Shown here piece by piece: positions 45,008-57,113 of a stretch of 64,000 nt of DNA. The notes beneath the pieces are model-generated. The model worked only from the letters and a program-made list of their open reading frames with translations. It was not told the DNA's origin and made no database searches. The stretch lies in assembly GCA_010094045.1 (NCBI GenBank), contig ML986587.1, positions 434,001-498,000 on the forward strand, in the 5' to 3' direction. The position numbers and the translations under genes are program-made. Each line of letters starts with the position of its first letter. Position 1 is the stretch's first letter. Origin of the DNA: Lojkania enalia. Its lineage: Eukaryota; Ascomycota; Dothideomycetes; Pleosporales.

Positions 45008-46238
45008 ACGTCCAACAAACGATTTGTTACGAATAATGGATACCCTCTTTCATATTCTAGACATTATGCATGGCGTAGTGTCGATCAATGAGGAATCACG
45101 GTAAATGGCAGGCTTAGATAGCTGCTTGATGAGGGTGTTGAACATTATTGCATCTAGGTGCGCTTGCAGGCGACTGTGCCTAGACGCGTACCGAAGTGCA
45201 GAAATGGGGCTATTTCTGTCCCACGCTAAATCGTCCGCCAAGACATCTACGGATTGGATGCGGAGATGTCAAGTCACCCCACAGCAGGTAGAAGTAAGGT
45301 GAGCGTTGCAATTTATGGCTCATGTGCAAATGCCAATGAATGCTCGGGCCATTGAGAGGGCAATTCCGAGTATGCGTGATCGCGGACTGCCGACGTGTTC
45401 CTGATGTGCACTTCTTGACGGGGACTGCAGTCCCAATCAGCTGACACAACCAGAGCATCATGCAATAACCGCAACAGCCTACAAAGGATGTGTAAAAATA
45501 CTGTGTAGATGCGCAACAGTGAATTACTCTTCTCGCATAGCTGCACCTGCGCCGAAGTGAAGGCAAAAGTGCAGAAGTGGCTGGAACTACTGCATTCACG
45601 TGATGGACCACTAACCTCTCTGGGGTGTGCCAAGCGCTCACTGGGCACCCCTCTTGATTCCAGAAGCCCTCGCTCCCCTACGACCTGCTTCTTGTGCTTG
45701 CTGACTCTTTTCTCCTTCCCGCCTCATCGCGCCCTCTATCGGCGGCCTGCATATTCCTCCCGCATCGCACTGCGAGTGCTGTCGTGGTGTTGTCGTTGTG
45801 TCTCACACGCCCCGTGTAGAAGCCGCGCTGCGACAGCGGTGATCGCGATCCTGCTACTGCCCTGCAAAGCCCTCACTGCACGCCTTCCGTCGCTAAGAAC
45901 CCGCCTCCGCCAAATCCTCACCCATATCGGACACCACCGCTCGCGACCATCTACTCGTAGCAGCTCTACGTCGTCACCGTCGCCGCCTACTCCCAGATCT
46001 CCTTGCTACCGGCCGCCAGCTTATCCAGCAAACGACTCGGCGCACCGTCCTCCCGCCTCCGACACCGAACCTTGCCTGTCGCCACGGCTTGTCCATGCTG
46101 CTGTGATCCCACCTATCCACAGCACCCAGGTGCGAGATACGCCACCGCACATTACTATCTTCGAGCGCCTTCTCTTCTCCATTACTATCACACACCGATT
46201 GCGTCTAGCTTCGCCGCTCGTCCGTACCGCCCACCGCC
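45008..46238. promoter_or_regulatory. Upstream region of somA
   Basis: 1.2 kb before the SomA start, strongly C/T-rich from 45640 to 46230, as expected for a long fungal promoter and leader. Large open frames in this part (for example 45509-46345 plus) are Pro/Ser/Arg-rich by-products. Confidence 0.45.
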
Positions 46239-48681
46239 ATGCAGAGCCAACAGATGGCCGCAATGGGCATGAACGCGAACATGGGCGGCCCCGTCGACGG
46301 CACGCCCATCATGGCGAATGCCCAGCGACAGAAATCTCAGGATGACTCGCGCGCGCATCTCAACACGTACATCTACGACTATTTCAAGCGCAACAACCAC
46401 GGTCGGCTGGCGAAAATGATGATCGAGTGTGACCTGAGCATGAACCTCAACCACGCGACTAAACGAAGTCCTAACGGCCGGAACGTCAACGGCGTAGATG
46501 CGATGGATGGCGACATGAAGGATGATCTTCCCGCGCCGAATCTGCCTGAGCATCAGCTTGCCGACAACTCCTTCTTGATGGACTGGTGGTGTCAGTTTTG
46601 GGATATATGGACCGCTGCCCGCCAGCGGAGCTCGAAACCCCAGAGCATGCAATACATTACCCATACGAGAGTAGGCTTGCGATACCTTACTTCCGAAGCG
46701 AATACTGACAACCCGCTTAGAGCCTTGCCCAACTGCAGACCGAGGGACGCAACCAGCGTATGATGATGAACAACAACGGCATAAACCCCGCCCAATACCA
46801 GAATATGATGCGTGGCATACCTAACGGCGTTACTCCAAATGACATGAAGCGAGCAGCGGCTATGAACAACCGCAACCCGTACGTCACCTCTCACAGGCAC
46901 TCTCAAATCGTAGCACCCTATATACTTACAAACAATAGTGGCGGAAATCCAATGGCGAATATGAACCAGATGAAAAATCAAGCAATGCTTTCTGCCCAGA
47001 TGCAGCGAGACGGATCGCAAATGGACATGAATGGGCAACGCCCTCAATCCCCGGGGTCAGCGGAGAATGCGCAATCTCCTAACAAGCGGCCTCGTGTTGA
47101 TGGTAATTGAACTACCCTCCCGATGGATGTGGCAAGTAGCCAAGGCATGCCGCAATCCTCCACAGGACATGCTAACCACGTATTTCTCATAGGACCCGGC
47201 ATGAACTCAGCTGGCATGGCTGGCAACCAATTCAATGAGTTTGGACAGCAGGGACAGAGCCTGCAACAGAAACCCATGGAGGTATATGCCCAAAGCCTGT
47301 CCCAGCAGCATAGGAACGTCTTGAATAACCAAATAATGTCCCAGCAGATGAATGCCGCTGTTCAAGGCTCCCCTATGCCTCAACAAGGCTTAGATGGTCA
47401 TTCCGAGATATTCGCTGGTAATCAGCCCCGACCGGGAATGCCGGGTGCTGCTCCGGGTCAGCCCCAGGGCAACCACGCGCTTCAAGACTATCAGATGCAG
47501 CTCATGCTACTTGAGCAACAGAACAAGAAACGGCTGTTGATGGCCCGCCAGGAACAAGATAACATGTCGGGTGGGCCTCCTCATGGTCAAGCAGGCGTTG
47601 GGGCTCCCGGATTTCCGCCAGCAATGTCTCCCCAAGGTAGCCGAGCTGGACCTTCACCCAACCCTACGGAGCAGATGAAGCGAGGGACGCCCAAAATGAA
47701 TCAGCAAGGTCTTCCCGGATCACCGATGCCGGATGCTGCCATGCAACAGCAACGCAACTCGCCGGCGCCGAACATGGGTTTTGATCCGACCCAGATGCCC
47801 GGAGTTCCTCCGCAGTATGCCGCTTTCCCCCAAATGCCTCAAAACCAGATGATGAGGCCACCTAGCTCGCATCCTGGTGCCAATTTCGGTGGACAGTTTT
47901 CAGCGGCACAAATGGAAGCCATGCGGCGGAACAATGCTATGCAGAATGGCGCCTGGCAAGGGCCCCCTCAGGCAATGATGCAGAACCCAGGTCAACAGAT
48001 GGGTGGTCCGATGAACAACCAACAGCAGAGGAACCAGATGCCACCACCTCCAGCTCCACCTGCAGGTGAACAACCGCGTCCACAGGAACCGTCACCATCG
48101 CAGCCTGCGCAGGCACCGCCGACGCCGTCTCAAACCAATAAAGCGAATCCCAAGAAGAAACCCCAAAAGGAGAATAAGGTAACGTAGTGTGCTTTCTGTT
48201 ATTATTCGGACATTGTTGATATTAATTGTAGAAGCCCGCCAAAGCGAAAGGGGCAGGAACAGGGGCTACTCCGGCAGCGTCGAGTGAAGATCCTCCGCCA
48301 ACGCCAACATCATCAACTCCCATCACACCAATGCACGCCAAACCATTCGGGCCGAACGGTCAGCAACAACCCGCTCAGCCTCCTGTTCCTCAAACTGCAG
48401 CGCCGCCGCCACAGCAACAACCCATGGATAACTCACAAGCTCCATTTGGCAGCCTTGGCGATGATGTAGGCATCTTTCCCCATCAAAGTGGAACTAGGCT
48501 AACAGTTTTTCAGACAAACCTTGATCTCAGTTTTCCTGGTTTTGAGGGTGACAGCTCGCTGGACACCTTTGATTTCGACTCCTTCTTACACACTGGAGGA
48601 GACGATGCAGGCGGATATGGCAGCTTAGTTGGTGATTTCAATTTCGGTGATGGGGTAGAAGCTGGTGGCGAGTTGGCGTGA
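46239..48681 (+). CDS. somA: SomA/Som1-type LisH (LUFS) developmental regulator
   Basis: Six exons: 46239-46670, 46721-46878, 46939-47102, 47193-48178, 48232-48465 and 48514-48681, giving 713 aa. Residues about 40-70 form a LisH motif (HLNTYIYDYFKRNNHGRLAKM). This is followed at about 112-125 by FLMDWWCQFWDIW, the second half of a LUFS domain as in plant LEUNIG, yeast Flo8 and filamentous Som1/SomA. The rest is Gln/Met/Pro/Gly-rich and ends in an acidic, aromatic TNLDLSFPGFEGDSSLDTFDFDSF segment that looks like an activation domain. SomA acts with the LIM-binding protein PtaB under PKA control and governs adhesion, conidiation and virulence traits. The last intron (48 nt) is in frame without stops; if retained the protein gains 16 residues. 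Confidence 0.85.
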
Positions 48682-50108
48682 ACCTGAACGATCAAAACTT
48701 ACAGTTTTGGGCGGATTCTTTCGCCAACATGCCCCTCCTTCCCGTCGAATAACATGAATTGCAGTACCGATGTATAGACGGGAGATTAAAACGCTTCATA
48801 TACCCGTCTTTCGACCTCTCGTTTCTCCGGAGCATGGGGTGGGAAAGGGGCGATCTGGATATCGGGCGTCTTGGCGTAAATTGCTTGATTTTCAGACGGC
48901 TATTCATCATTACGGCTCCCCTTTATTTATTTTTTTTTATTTTTATTTTTTTTTTTTTTGATCAGCTCCCGCTTTCTCCTATGTTTTCGTTTTGGCCGGA
49001 ACGAAGCAATAGGTCTTTTCGGGTTTTAGATCACAGCACTACTCATTTGTTCATGCTTGGATCTTTCTGATATTCCCCCATTTCCATCATTATCGTAAGA
49101 GAGGGTGGATGTTGGAATAGAAAGTCACAGCTTGGTCTTTATTTTTTTTTTATTTTTTTATCCATCCCTGTCTTTTTGAGAAATTTAGGGATGCTATACC
49201 ACCATTTTTGCGCGTCTTTTTTTATCAGACTTCTAATGAAATTTTTGGTGGGTGAGACTGGATGAGATGTGTGAGTGAGTTGAGTGCTATGCTGTGCTTT
49301 GATTTATATATGGGCGGCGAAGATTGTGTACTTGATTTATTTCACAGGCGTTTTTTTTTTTTGGGTTTCCGCATTTCTTTTAACTGAAACTTTTCTCGAA
49401 TTATAAATTTTTTTTTATATCTCGAATCCCCCGCCTTCTTGCGTTTCTGGGACTCCGTTTTGGTTTTGGTTTTCCTAATTGGCGATGTGTGTGGAGGTGA
49501 GAGGTGCCTCTTAGTTATTATGAATATATTTTATTTGTTTGTTTTTCCTTGAGCATAAAAAGTGGGGGGCTGTGAGTGCGTGGGTTGGTTGGTAGGGGGA
49601 GGTCATAGTGAAATCTATATTTTTGTTTGGTTGTGAACTGGGTGAGCTTGCCAATGCCGTTGCTAATGTAATGCGGTTATCCCGCCAGCGCCAGATCTAT
49701 TGCTAGGCCATTGGCTATTGCTGAGTTGTTTCGGGCCTGGAGAAGTCACTGGAGGCCTTATCTTTGGCTGATGGTGTGATTGGAAGGGATTAAGCGTTGT
49801 GTTTAGCATATTCCTACGGCGGTTTGAATGTCTGTGGACTTGAAGTAAGAAAGCAATTTGTCGGAATCGGAGAATATTGCTTTACCCTTTTTTCACTCAG
49901 CACTTGACCTCCATGCATCATATCTATAACCCAGTCTCCGTCTATATACATGCTCAAATACCCCACCATTAAGTACTATTTACCGTGTACTTCTCCAGCA
50001 GCAGCATATCGAATCCTTTTCCAGCATCAATACAATATCCACGCCCTTGAAATATCTTATGGAAAATATGCGTATGATCTAATAGACTAGATTTGCCGTA
50101 CATCCCCA
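48682..50108. other. T-rich 3' flank of somA
   Basis: Contains many T runs (48921-48959, 49142-49160, 49348-49360, 49406-49416) and no gene. The stretch of about 1 kb is probably a long 3' UTR plus spacer. Confidence 0.5.
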
Positions 50109-50630
50109 TTATCTGAACAGCCAATGCGTCTCGCACTTATCCAAGGCCGCTATACTAGTCTCCCGCAGTAATGCTTCTAGAGCCATGGCAGTGGTGATCG
50201 GTGCCGAGCATCGGAAAAAGCCGACTTACATAGTCCGCCTTCGTCTCATCCTTAGGTGCCCCCGTATCCGGAATGGGGGTATCACAGAAGCAGCGGAAGC
50301 CAAGTTTGACTACAAGATCTAGCACATAGGGGTGGATAGGCACAGTGAATATGTTCTTGAGGATTTTATTTGGGGTTGTTAGGACCTTGCAGGATGCTGG
50401 GGTATTTGGAATTTAGGGGGATGCACATGTTACGGGAGGAATTCTGGGGGACTCTGGAGAGTAGTGAGGCGCTAATAATAGATGTGTTTTCGTTACCTAG
50501 TAAATACTGAGAAGCTAGAACGATACTGACTGGGGTATCTCTGCCACCCACACCCCACCCCGTTCCCCATCGTGATATGCTATTATTGTTCGTTAATGCT
50601 TTCTTATCATATCGTACACAAGGAATCCTG
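50109..50630 (-). pseudogene. Spliced coding-like frame without a start codon
   Basis: On the minus strand three pieces join in phase: an open frame ending at 50497 (GGRDTPVSIVLASQYLLG), 50396-50230 (CKVLTTPNKILKNIFTVPI, YVLDLVVKLGFRCFCDTPIP and GAPKDETKADY) and 50159-50109 (TSIAALDKCETHWLFR, stop). Donors are GTAACG and GTAAGT; the acceptors are CAG and GAG. The composition is convincingly protein-like. However, the frame stays open upstream past 50600 without an ATG until the stop of the next gene at 50703. It could be the 3' end of a decayed gene, or a gene with an unseen first exon. I do not recognise the family. Confidence 0.4.
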
Positions 50631-50702
50631 ATGTTATAAAGATCTGTCCGAAATCGAAGCGTTAAATAAGCAGTTATATCTCCCTTTATTATTCCTTGCA
50701 GA

Positions 50703-52255
50703 TTATTTCTTGGATTCTGGTGGTGTTGTTACGGCGCTTAGTTCTGGCATTTCAGGGAGGTTCTGGAGTGGCGGGCCCTGCTGGCTTTCAGGCGGCCGAT
50801 AGGGAATATAGCGTCCGCCTTCTGTCGCATTTCCTTCGGTACCTGCCCTGTTATCAACCACACCACCAGTCGGCGCCTCGACGGGTAAATCTACAGGCAT
50901 CTCGTGCGGACCTGTTTGATCTGGGGTTTGATTATGAGCCGCGAATTGCGCTCCATGCATGCCAGGCGAGTATCCAGGCGGCGCAGACCCCCAACTATTA
51001 GACACCGTGTGTCCCCCACCCACGCCTACAAGATGCGGAGCATGTGGAGTCGTACCCGGCGCAAAACCCGCTCCTGAATCGAGCTCTGCTCTTCCTTTAA
51101 TCGTGGATATGGGGCGCCCGGGACCGACCCCCTGGCCCCCGAGTTCCGGAATACTAGCCTCGTTCCTGTAATACGAGGTGCCTGGTTTATGGAGTTTTGC
51201 TCCTCCGGCAAATTCAGGGCTTCCTTTCTCTGGACTTGAGCCATTGTTGGCGAACCCCTCTGCGGATTCGGCGTATGGGTGGTTCTTTTGCTTGCGGCGT
51301 TTGCGGAGGAGCCATGCGACGATGCCGACTAGAGCGATGGCTAGTGGGATGCCGACAGCACAGCCTACGATGACGCCGATATTAGAGTTTCCGCTGTCCG
51401 AGTCGTCGCTAGAGGGAACTTGTGTTGAGGTTGAGGTTGGGGTTGAGTATGTGGTTTCGGTTTCCACCGTTTCTGGGCCTCCTGAGCCAGAAGAGACGCT
51501 AGTTCGGTGGGACGTTATAGACATTGTATTATCAGTAGGGGTTGGGGAAGGGCTTTCAGAGGATCCATCTTGTGATAAGCTGGAAGATGCGGGCGTTGAA
51601 GGTTGTTGGCTATTCCCGTCCCCAGTTCCAGAAGCTAAACCTGTGATAGTTGCGACAGTTGGGTTCTCGGAAGGTGTTGAATCAGAGCCGATAGTTGCGA
51701 AAGCTTGACCTTGCGCAAGGTCAAAGAAAGGGCGCGGTTCGGGCCATTCATCACAGCATTTTACGTTTACGTTGTCTGCGTTGCAGCACCATTGATCGTC
51801 GTGGTTGGAGCATTGCCTTATGTCTTCGCCTCCAACGCCACTCACATCTGTGCAATCATTTATATTAGCGACATCTATAATACACAATATCGTAGTTAAG
51901 ATATTGAGAACGAACATACCAGTACATAGATTCGAAGGACACCCGAGGGATTCCCATGACTGATCTGTACAACTATACCGTCCGTGCAAATCATCAGGCT
52001 CATAGTAGCAAAGCCCATTGTCTAGACACTCCCACTTGTCGGGACAGCACATAGAGCCTTCAGCCGTGCTGCATGGTTTCTCTGGTGCTTCTTCGCCATT
52101 CGGATAGTCTGATTTTGGTCAATATGTTTGTTCGACATTGAGATAAGAGAAGCTGAGGAGAACTTACAGCATTTTGCATCCTGAGCAATTGATAGCCGGA
52201 CGAGCACTGCGATAAGCGCAATGCGCCGGCAAATGAGTAGGAAATCAGGTGTCAT
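50703..52255 (-). CDS. Cysteine-rich type I membrane glycoprotein
   Basis: Three exons, 52255-52168, 52108-51920 and 51874-50703, 482 aa. The start MTPDFLLICRRIALIAVLV gives a signal peptide, probably cleaved after SIA in RLSIAQDAKC. The extracellular part has about 12 cysteines in pairs (SMCCPDKWECLDNGLCYY, DDQWCCNADNVNVKCCDEW). A Ser/Thr/Pro-rich stalk likely to be O-glycosylated follows, then one membrane helix (IGVIVGCAVGIPLAIALVGIVAWLL) with a basic stop-transfer RKRRKQK. The cytosolic tail is Gly/Pro-rich. This layout resembles fungal wall-stress sensors and related surface proteins, but the cysteine pattern is not a WSC domain, so sensing is only a guess. Both introns carry good signals and preserve phase. 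Confidence 0.82.
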
Positions 52256-53951
52256 GTTGCACACCCCATCAATACCTCTCATATACCTTCAATTGATCTT
52301 CACAACTTTGTCAAGAATCCTAAATCTCCCCTTTTTCGAGAGCGAGAGGAGTAGGAGTGAAGGGCGAGAGAAACCAGGGACGATGCAGCAAACAAGAACG
52401 GGCTTCAGGCTTGGAACTGCGCCGCCCACCTGCACATCCGCAATTAGTTACCCGCCGCCGTGCCGTCCGTTTTTTGCCTCTGTGCTATGCACATGTAACG
52501 CTGTAACCAAAAAAGCGGAACATGGTCCAATTAGAAACCTCGCCACCCTCGCCTTATCCCTTAGGATTAATTCTCGTAGTATTAACACCGGTCGGTCACT
52601 CTGACGCCATAGCGTTCTTGACCCCTGCCGCTCTTCCGTTTACAGGTTCTTTTGCAAAAGTTACAGCTAGGGGTTACCTTCGGTTCATGAAAGAAGCACA
52701 AAAGAACTACAAGAATGGATCGACCCCTCCCTCCCTCACATACACAGAACAGAAATCAAAAAGAAAGGATGATCTGGGAACCCCAAAGGACCCAGAAACC
52801 CGCAAAACCTAACAAATCGACGATGAGAGCAGATCTTGCCTAGCACCTCGTGTTCGCATACAAGCTCAAATGGCTGACTACCCTGTCAAGACGAATAACG
52901 AGAAACCGGCTTCCCACCTGGTCTCCACGTCCGCCGCTCAAAATCGCATCTCACCCCGTTCGCTTGGCCGCCCTCCGCACTCTGCGCTGCCCGATTGATT
53001 GAATGCTAGCCCACATCGAACGCCCGCTAGTCGATCCCCAATATTGGAATTCGGATTGGCCCCTCTGAACGCGTCCCCTCGCTTCTCGACGCGAGATCTG
53101 CCAAAGGGCTTCAATGCCACAGTGACGCACGTGTGTAATTTATTGCCCGCATCGGGAAAGTGTTAATGGGAGATCTTTTTGTCATGCTGGGCGGCTGGGA
53201 GTACCTGGCATAGGCACAAGAATGTGGGTTTGTGGGACTATCTGGCACGGTTCCAACCCAACATCGCGGTTCCGGTGTGGCTGGGTGGTGTGGAATAGTG
53301 TGGCGTTTAGTTCTTCATCCAAACACTCCTAGTATGCTTATGGGGGTCATTATGATTGCCTAATTGCTGCAGGGAAAGCTAAGTATGTTTTACGGAGCGC
53401 GGTGATACGGCGTCATGTATCGGAGATGCTGTTGGTTCTTGAGACCGCAGAGGGCTGGTGGCGCTTAAAGAGGCGTTTGAGGCTACATTGTGTTGTTGAT
53501 TCAGATGCGACCATGAGGCGTGGGAAGGATTTCATTATTTCAGAGTGATTCATCTGCAAGATAAGAGTGCCTTTGCATAGCAATAGTGGAGTCTAGGTCT
53601 AGTTCGTGTGCGCGAGCAAAAAGCCTTGGAATTGTTCTGAAATACTGAATCAGGTAACTAAGCAACACTCGAGCCGACCAAGTAGAAGATGATGCTTTAA
53701 GACGATAGCGTTGTATTGAGTTTTGCTTCTTGTCTTATACGTATGGTTTTTGGGTGATGAGGAAAATACTATCAGGATCGTCTAAACATTCCATCGAGCA
53801 AGGAGACATCAACTAATAGAAGCGAGACAGCACCTACATCCCATCACACAATCACGATCCCAAATTGACTTTCATTTCCGGTAAAGACAGCCAGTTATAC
53901 CTGCTCGAAGTGTATTCCTACGTTAAGACTCATTGAAACGAGGCTCGATGA
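52256..53951. other. 1.7-kb intergenic region
   Basis: No credible gene. The first 250 bp are the likely promoter of the membrane glycoprotein gene. Short frames at 52221-52812 and 52938-53120 have no supporting features. Confidence 0.45.
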
Positions 53952-55637
53952 CTAGCAGCACTGTACTCGCCTCATCCTTAACACCTGCATTTGCGCGGCA
54001 AATAGGTTTCCTTTTCCACTAGCCATGATATTACCACCCGGTAACTGCTCTTCTTTGGTATTGTCCATTTCTGCGTGCAGAATGCGGATTTGTTGCCTAA
54101 TGACCTTCAATAAGGTATTGTCGACGAGATGCTCGGGAATGTCCACAGTTGGCATCGTCAACTTCTTGCCTTCAGCCTTGCTCTCTTGCTTAACTGAGAC
54201 CTCTGGCGCAGTTTCCTGCGGAAGAGGCTTCTTGCAGGTGTTGCAAGTCTTTGCGCACTGACAGGTGTCAGTTTGTTCCTCTTCCTCTTTGCATGAAGGA
54301 TTGGCTTCACAAGCGGCTTTTTCCTCATTTGCTGTCTCAGGCTCATTCTCAGCCTCGATCATTTCGTAGTCATCACCCTTGTGGCCCCTGACCAGGCTCA
54401 AGAGAGCCATGACAAAAAGCTCCTTCAAATACGCGAAACTGAAACCGTCAGTCAGCTTCGCGATGATTGGACAAAGCTCCTCTGGGAAGTCGATAGTGTC
54501 GTTCTTCAGCAGCTTCTTGCGCCAGTACTCAGCATAGTCGCCACGCTGCTCTTCTCCAGGGAGCTTGAAATGATACTTCCTGTCGAAACGACTTGGGCGC
54601 TTAGAGATAGCAGGATCGAGCCGGTCCAAGTGGTTCGTCGACCCAATCATCAGGATACCTTCGTTAGACTCAAGGCCATCGACTTCATTTAGGAAGTAGC
54701 TGCGAACATCGTCGCCTACTAAGCTGTCGAGGTCTTCGAAGATCAGCAGACAGGGAGCTGAAAGACGGGCGCGCTCAAAGATTTGACGGATGGAGTATTC
54801 CTCTCCATTGCATCTATCTCGGAAAGTCTTGACGTATAAAGACGGGATATGGTCTACACGATCATATAATGAGCTCATTAGAGCTTTGATCGAGACAGTC
54901 TTTCCATTGCCGGGAACTCCATGAAAGATGATGCCCCTCTTCCATGGGACAGCAAATTGCGAATACAGCCCCTGGTTATCAAAAAATCTCTGGACGTCTT
55001 CAATAATATTCTTCTTCATCTCCGGGTCCAGGATAACATCGTCCCAGGACGATCCTTTGATAGACTTGTAAAGTTCCTTGCTCTTCTCCCAATGAGTGTT
55101 GTCGAAGACCCAAATTTCTTCATGCAGAAGGGAAGTCCATTTGCCAACCGCCAAAAGCAACTCATCGGTATCAGTACAATGGCCATCAACGATGTTGGCA
55201 TCGTTCCTCGGGTGTAAAACGTAGAACATGCGTTGTGGGTTGTCGAGCATGTCCTTCCACTCAACGTAATAGACGACGAACTCTTTTCCTTCCCAGATAT
55301 ACTGGAAGCGAGAGAATCGGAATTCATCCCTCAATACCCCAGGGTGGAGCTTCTTTTCCACGCGTTCACCAACGGATCTCCATACACGGGTGGCGTTAAA
55401 CGACTCTCTGTTGGAGTCATGGATAGCTACAGCTTTGCCCGCTTCAGCAAATTCCAGAAGTGACACCAAGCCTTTAGTGGTCTCGGTGACATGGTACTCC
55501 GGATACTCCTCACGGAGCATATAGAGCACCGTTGTCTTGGTGTCTACGCGAGTTCCATGACAATGCTCCTTGAAGGACTTGAAGAGGGCATTGTCGTACC
55601 CGGCAGTCCTAGCAGAGTGGTCACTTGTAGCAGGCAT
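53952..55637 (-). CDS. AAA+ ATPase of an uncharacterised fungal group
   Basis: Single-exon 561-aa protein from the ATG at 55637 (MPATSDHSARTAGYDN). A family-specific N-terminal domain of about 190 residues precedes the AAA module. Walker A is GVPGNGKT (240-247), Walker B LLIFEDLDS (298-306), sensor 1 lies in MIGSTNHLDRLD and arginine fingers in SKRPSRFDRKYHF. The last 140 residues hold an acidic stretch followed by a dense cysteine cluster (DTCQCAKTCNTCKKPL), which might bind metal, and end in VQCC. There is no mitochondrial targeting or membrane segment, which argues against Bcs1 despite similar core motifs. The upstream open frame extends to a TTG at 55763 that I do not use. Confidence 0.82.
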   Translation of the reverse strand: MPATSDHSARTAGYDNALFKSFKEHCHGTRVDTKTTVLYMLREEYPEYHVTETTKGLVSLLEFAEAGKAVAIHDSNRESFNATRVWRSVGERVEKKLHPGVLRDEFRFSRFQYIWEGKEFVVYYVEWKDMLDNPQRMFYVLHPRNDANIVDGHCTDTDELLLAVGKWTSLLHEEIWVFDNTHWEKSKELYKSIKGSSWDDVILDPEMKKNIIEDVQRFFDNQGLYSQFAVPWKRGIIFHGVPGNGKTVSIKALMSSLYDRVDHIPSLYVKTFRDRCNGEEYSIRQIFERARLSAPCLLIFEDLDSLVGDDVRSYFLNEVDGLESNEGILMIGSTNHLDRLDPAISKRPSRFDRKYHFKLPGEEQRGDYAEYWRKKLLKNDTIDFPEELCPIIAKLTDGFSFAYLKELFVMALLSLVRGHKGDDYEMIEAENEPETANEEKAACEANPSCKEEEEQTDTCQCAKTCNTCKKPLPQETAPEVSVKQESKAEGKKLTMPTVDIPEHLVDNTLLKVIRQQIRILHAEMDNTKEEQLPGGNIMASGKGNLFAAQMQVLRMRRVQCC

Positions 55638-57113
55638 GCTAATAAACGATATCCAGGAGAAATCGAAGGTAACAGAGAATTGGTGAGCTGTGATCTCGGA
55701 GATAAGGGGATGTACTGGAAGATCGGTAACAATAGAGGAGAATTGACAAGGGGTAGTGAGCAAGAAGTAATGGGACGGACTTTTTGAAGGTGTGACTTTG
55801 TATCAATCGATTCGATAGCCGTCTTGTCCGTACAAGTTCAACTTCACTGTGTAAGAAAAGAGGCAGCAAGAGTGAAATGGTTGCCTTATTTATACCTATT
55901 TAGTGAATGTGCGGCCTCCAACGCACCATGTACCACTAGCTATGGAAAGCAAACTGCCTGCGCTTCTGTTCAATTAGGCAGCAAAGACGTCCTAAGACCC
56001 AATAGCGATAATGAGTCCTGACCGGTGCGGATTGCCGCATGCAGCGATGGGAATTGAGGTCTTTGATTGTACCAAAGTTCCCATGCATTGGTCGGGATTG
56101 AGGCTGCAAGATCCCTGAGATTGTGATAGTACAGGTCTGCAGGGTATTGGTGGAACATTGAGCAACGTAATTGAGGAGCCTTCAAAATTGTGGCGTACCT
56201 AGTCTCGACTCCATCAAACTTGTCCATTTACAATTGAAGGATGAGAGACAGGCGTTAAAAGGAACATCCGGAGCGCAAGGCTGAAAACATAGTCATGCGC
56301 GCTTGCGGAGAGTTAGCGATTTCAGATTCAAAGAGGGAAGAGCTAAGCCTAATTTATCCTATACTCCAACAGACCTTTCCCGCATAATTGCTACTCGGAT
56401 CGCCCCGTTGGACCAAGAGCCTCATGGTGTTAGGCCTGTGCGGAGAAGGTGCATCAAGTGGTCGGCGATTCAATCCTAATAATTCTGCACTACGCCGGAC
56501 ATGGACACCGTAAGCGAGAACATGTGATTGCTAATTGAAGAGCCTCAATTCATGCCCAGCCATCGAGGTTTCCCGTGGACTTCTGTGTCTTTATCACTCC
56601 CTAGGTACGGCTGGGGTGGGGCGGCTGCATGATCACGAGAACTAAGTGCTTAAGCAATGCACCGTACAAGGATAGCGTTACAGTGGAACATGCAGCAATG
56701 GGACTCAAGATTCTAGACTCGATTCCTACGGTTTGAGCCTCAATATTCAGTATCAAACTCTGTCCCTACTCCAAGTCGACGCCTTTGTATTGCAAAGCCT
56801 TGCCTGAGCGTTTTTGGGTGGACTCAACTCATCGCTTAAAGGGTTCTCAATCCCAGGCTCTCCACGGTAGGTGCAACACTAAATGGTAACACAATGCCGG
56901 CTTCACATAAATAGCGTAATTGCATTGTTTAAATATTTATTTATAGGATATAATATCCATAGGAACGTCCCTTGCCTTTTAATAGGGGCTATCTATCCAT
57001 CTAGTGTAGGCAGCCATCCATTTTAGGCTCGCTCAGTCATGATGAAGTCTGTTTTCCATCCGCACCTTGTTATCGACTCGCAGTATGCAATCGTAATTCG
57101 TCAATCGGTCCGC
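55638..57113. other. Intergenic, one doubtful small ORF
   Basis: Contains the upstream region of the AAA+ gene. A minus-strand ATG frame at 55970-56227 (85 codons, MDKFDGVETRYATILKAP onward) has a plausible composition with several Tyr/Trp but no recognisable homology. I list it only as a possibility. The rest shows nothing. Confidence 0.35.

Noticed and set aside
45509..46345. 278-codon plus-strand frame
   Set aside because: It runs into the somA start in another frame and is Pro/Ser/Arg-rich leader DNA.
53952..55637. Assignment of the AAA+ ATPase as Bcs1
   Set aside because: It lacks the N-terminal membrane segment and mitochondrial import signal of Bcs1 and has a different N-terminal domain.
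55970..56227. 85-codon minus-strand ATG frame
   Set aside because: Plausible composition but no recognised homology, splice signals or motif; left as a possibility only.
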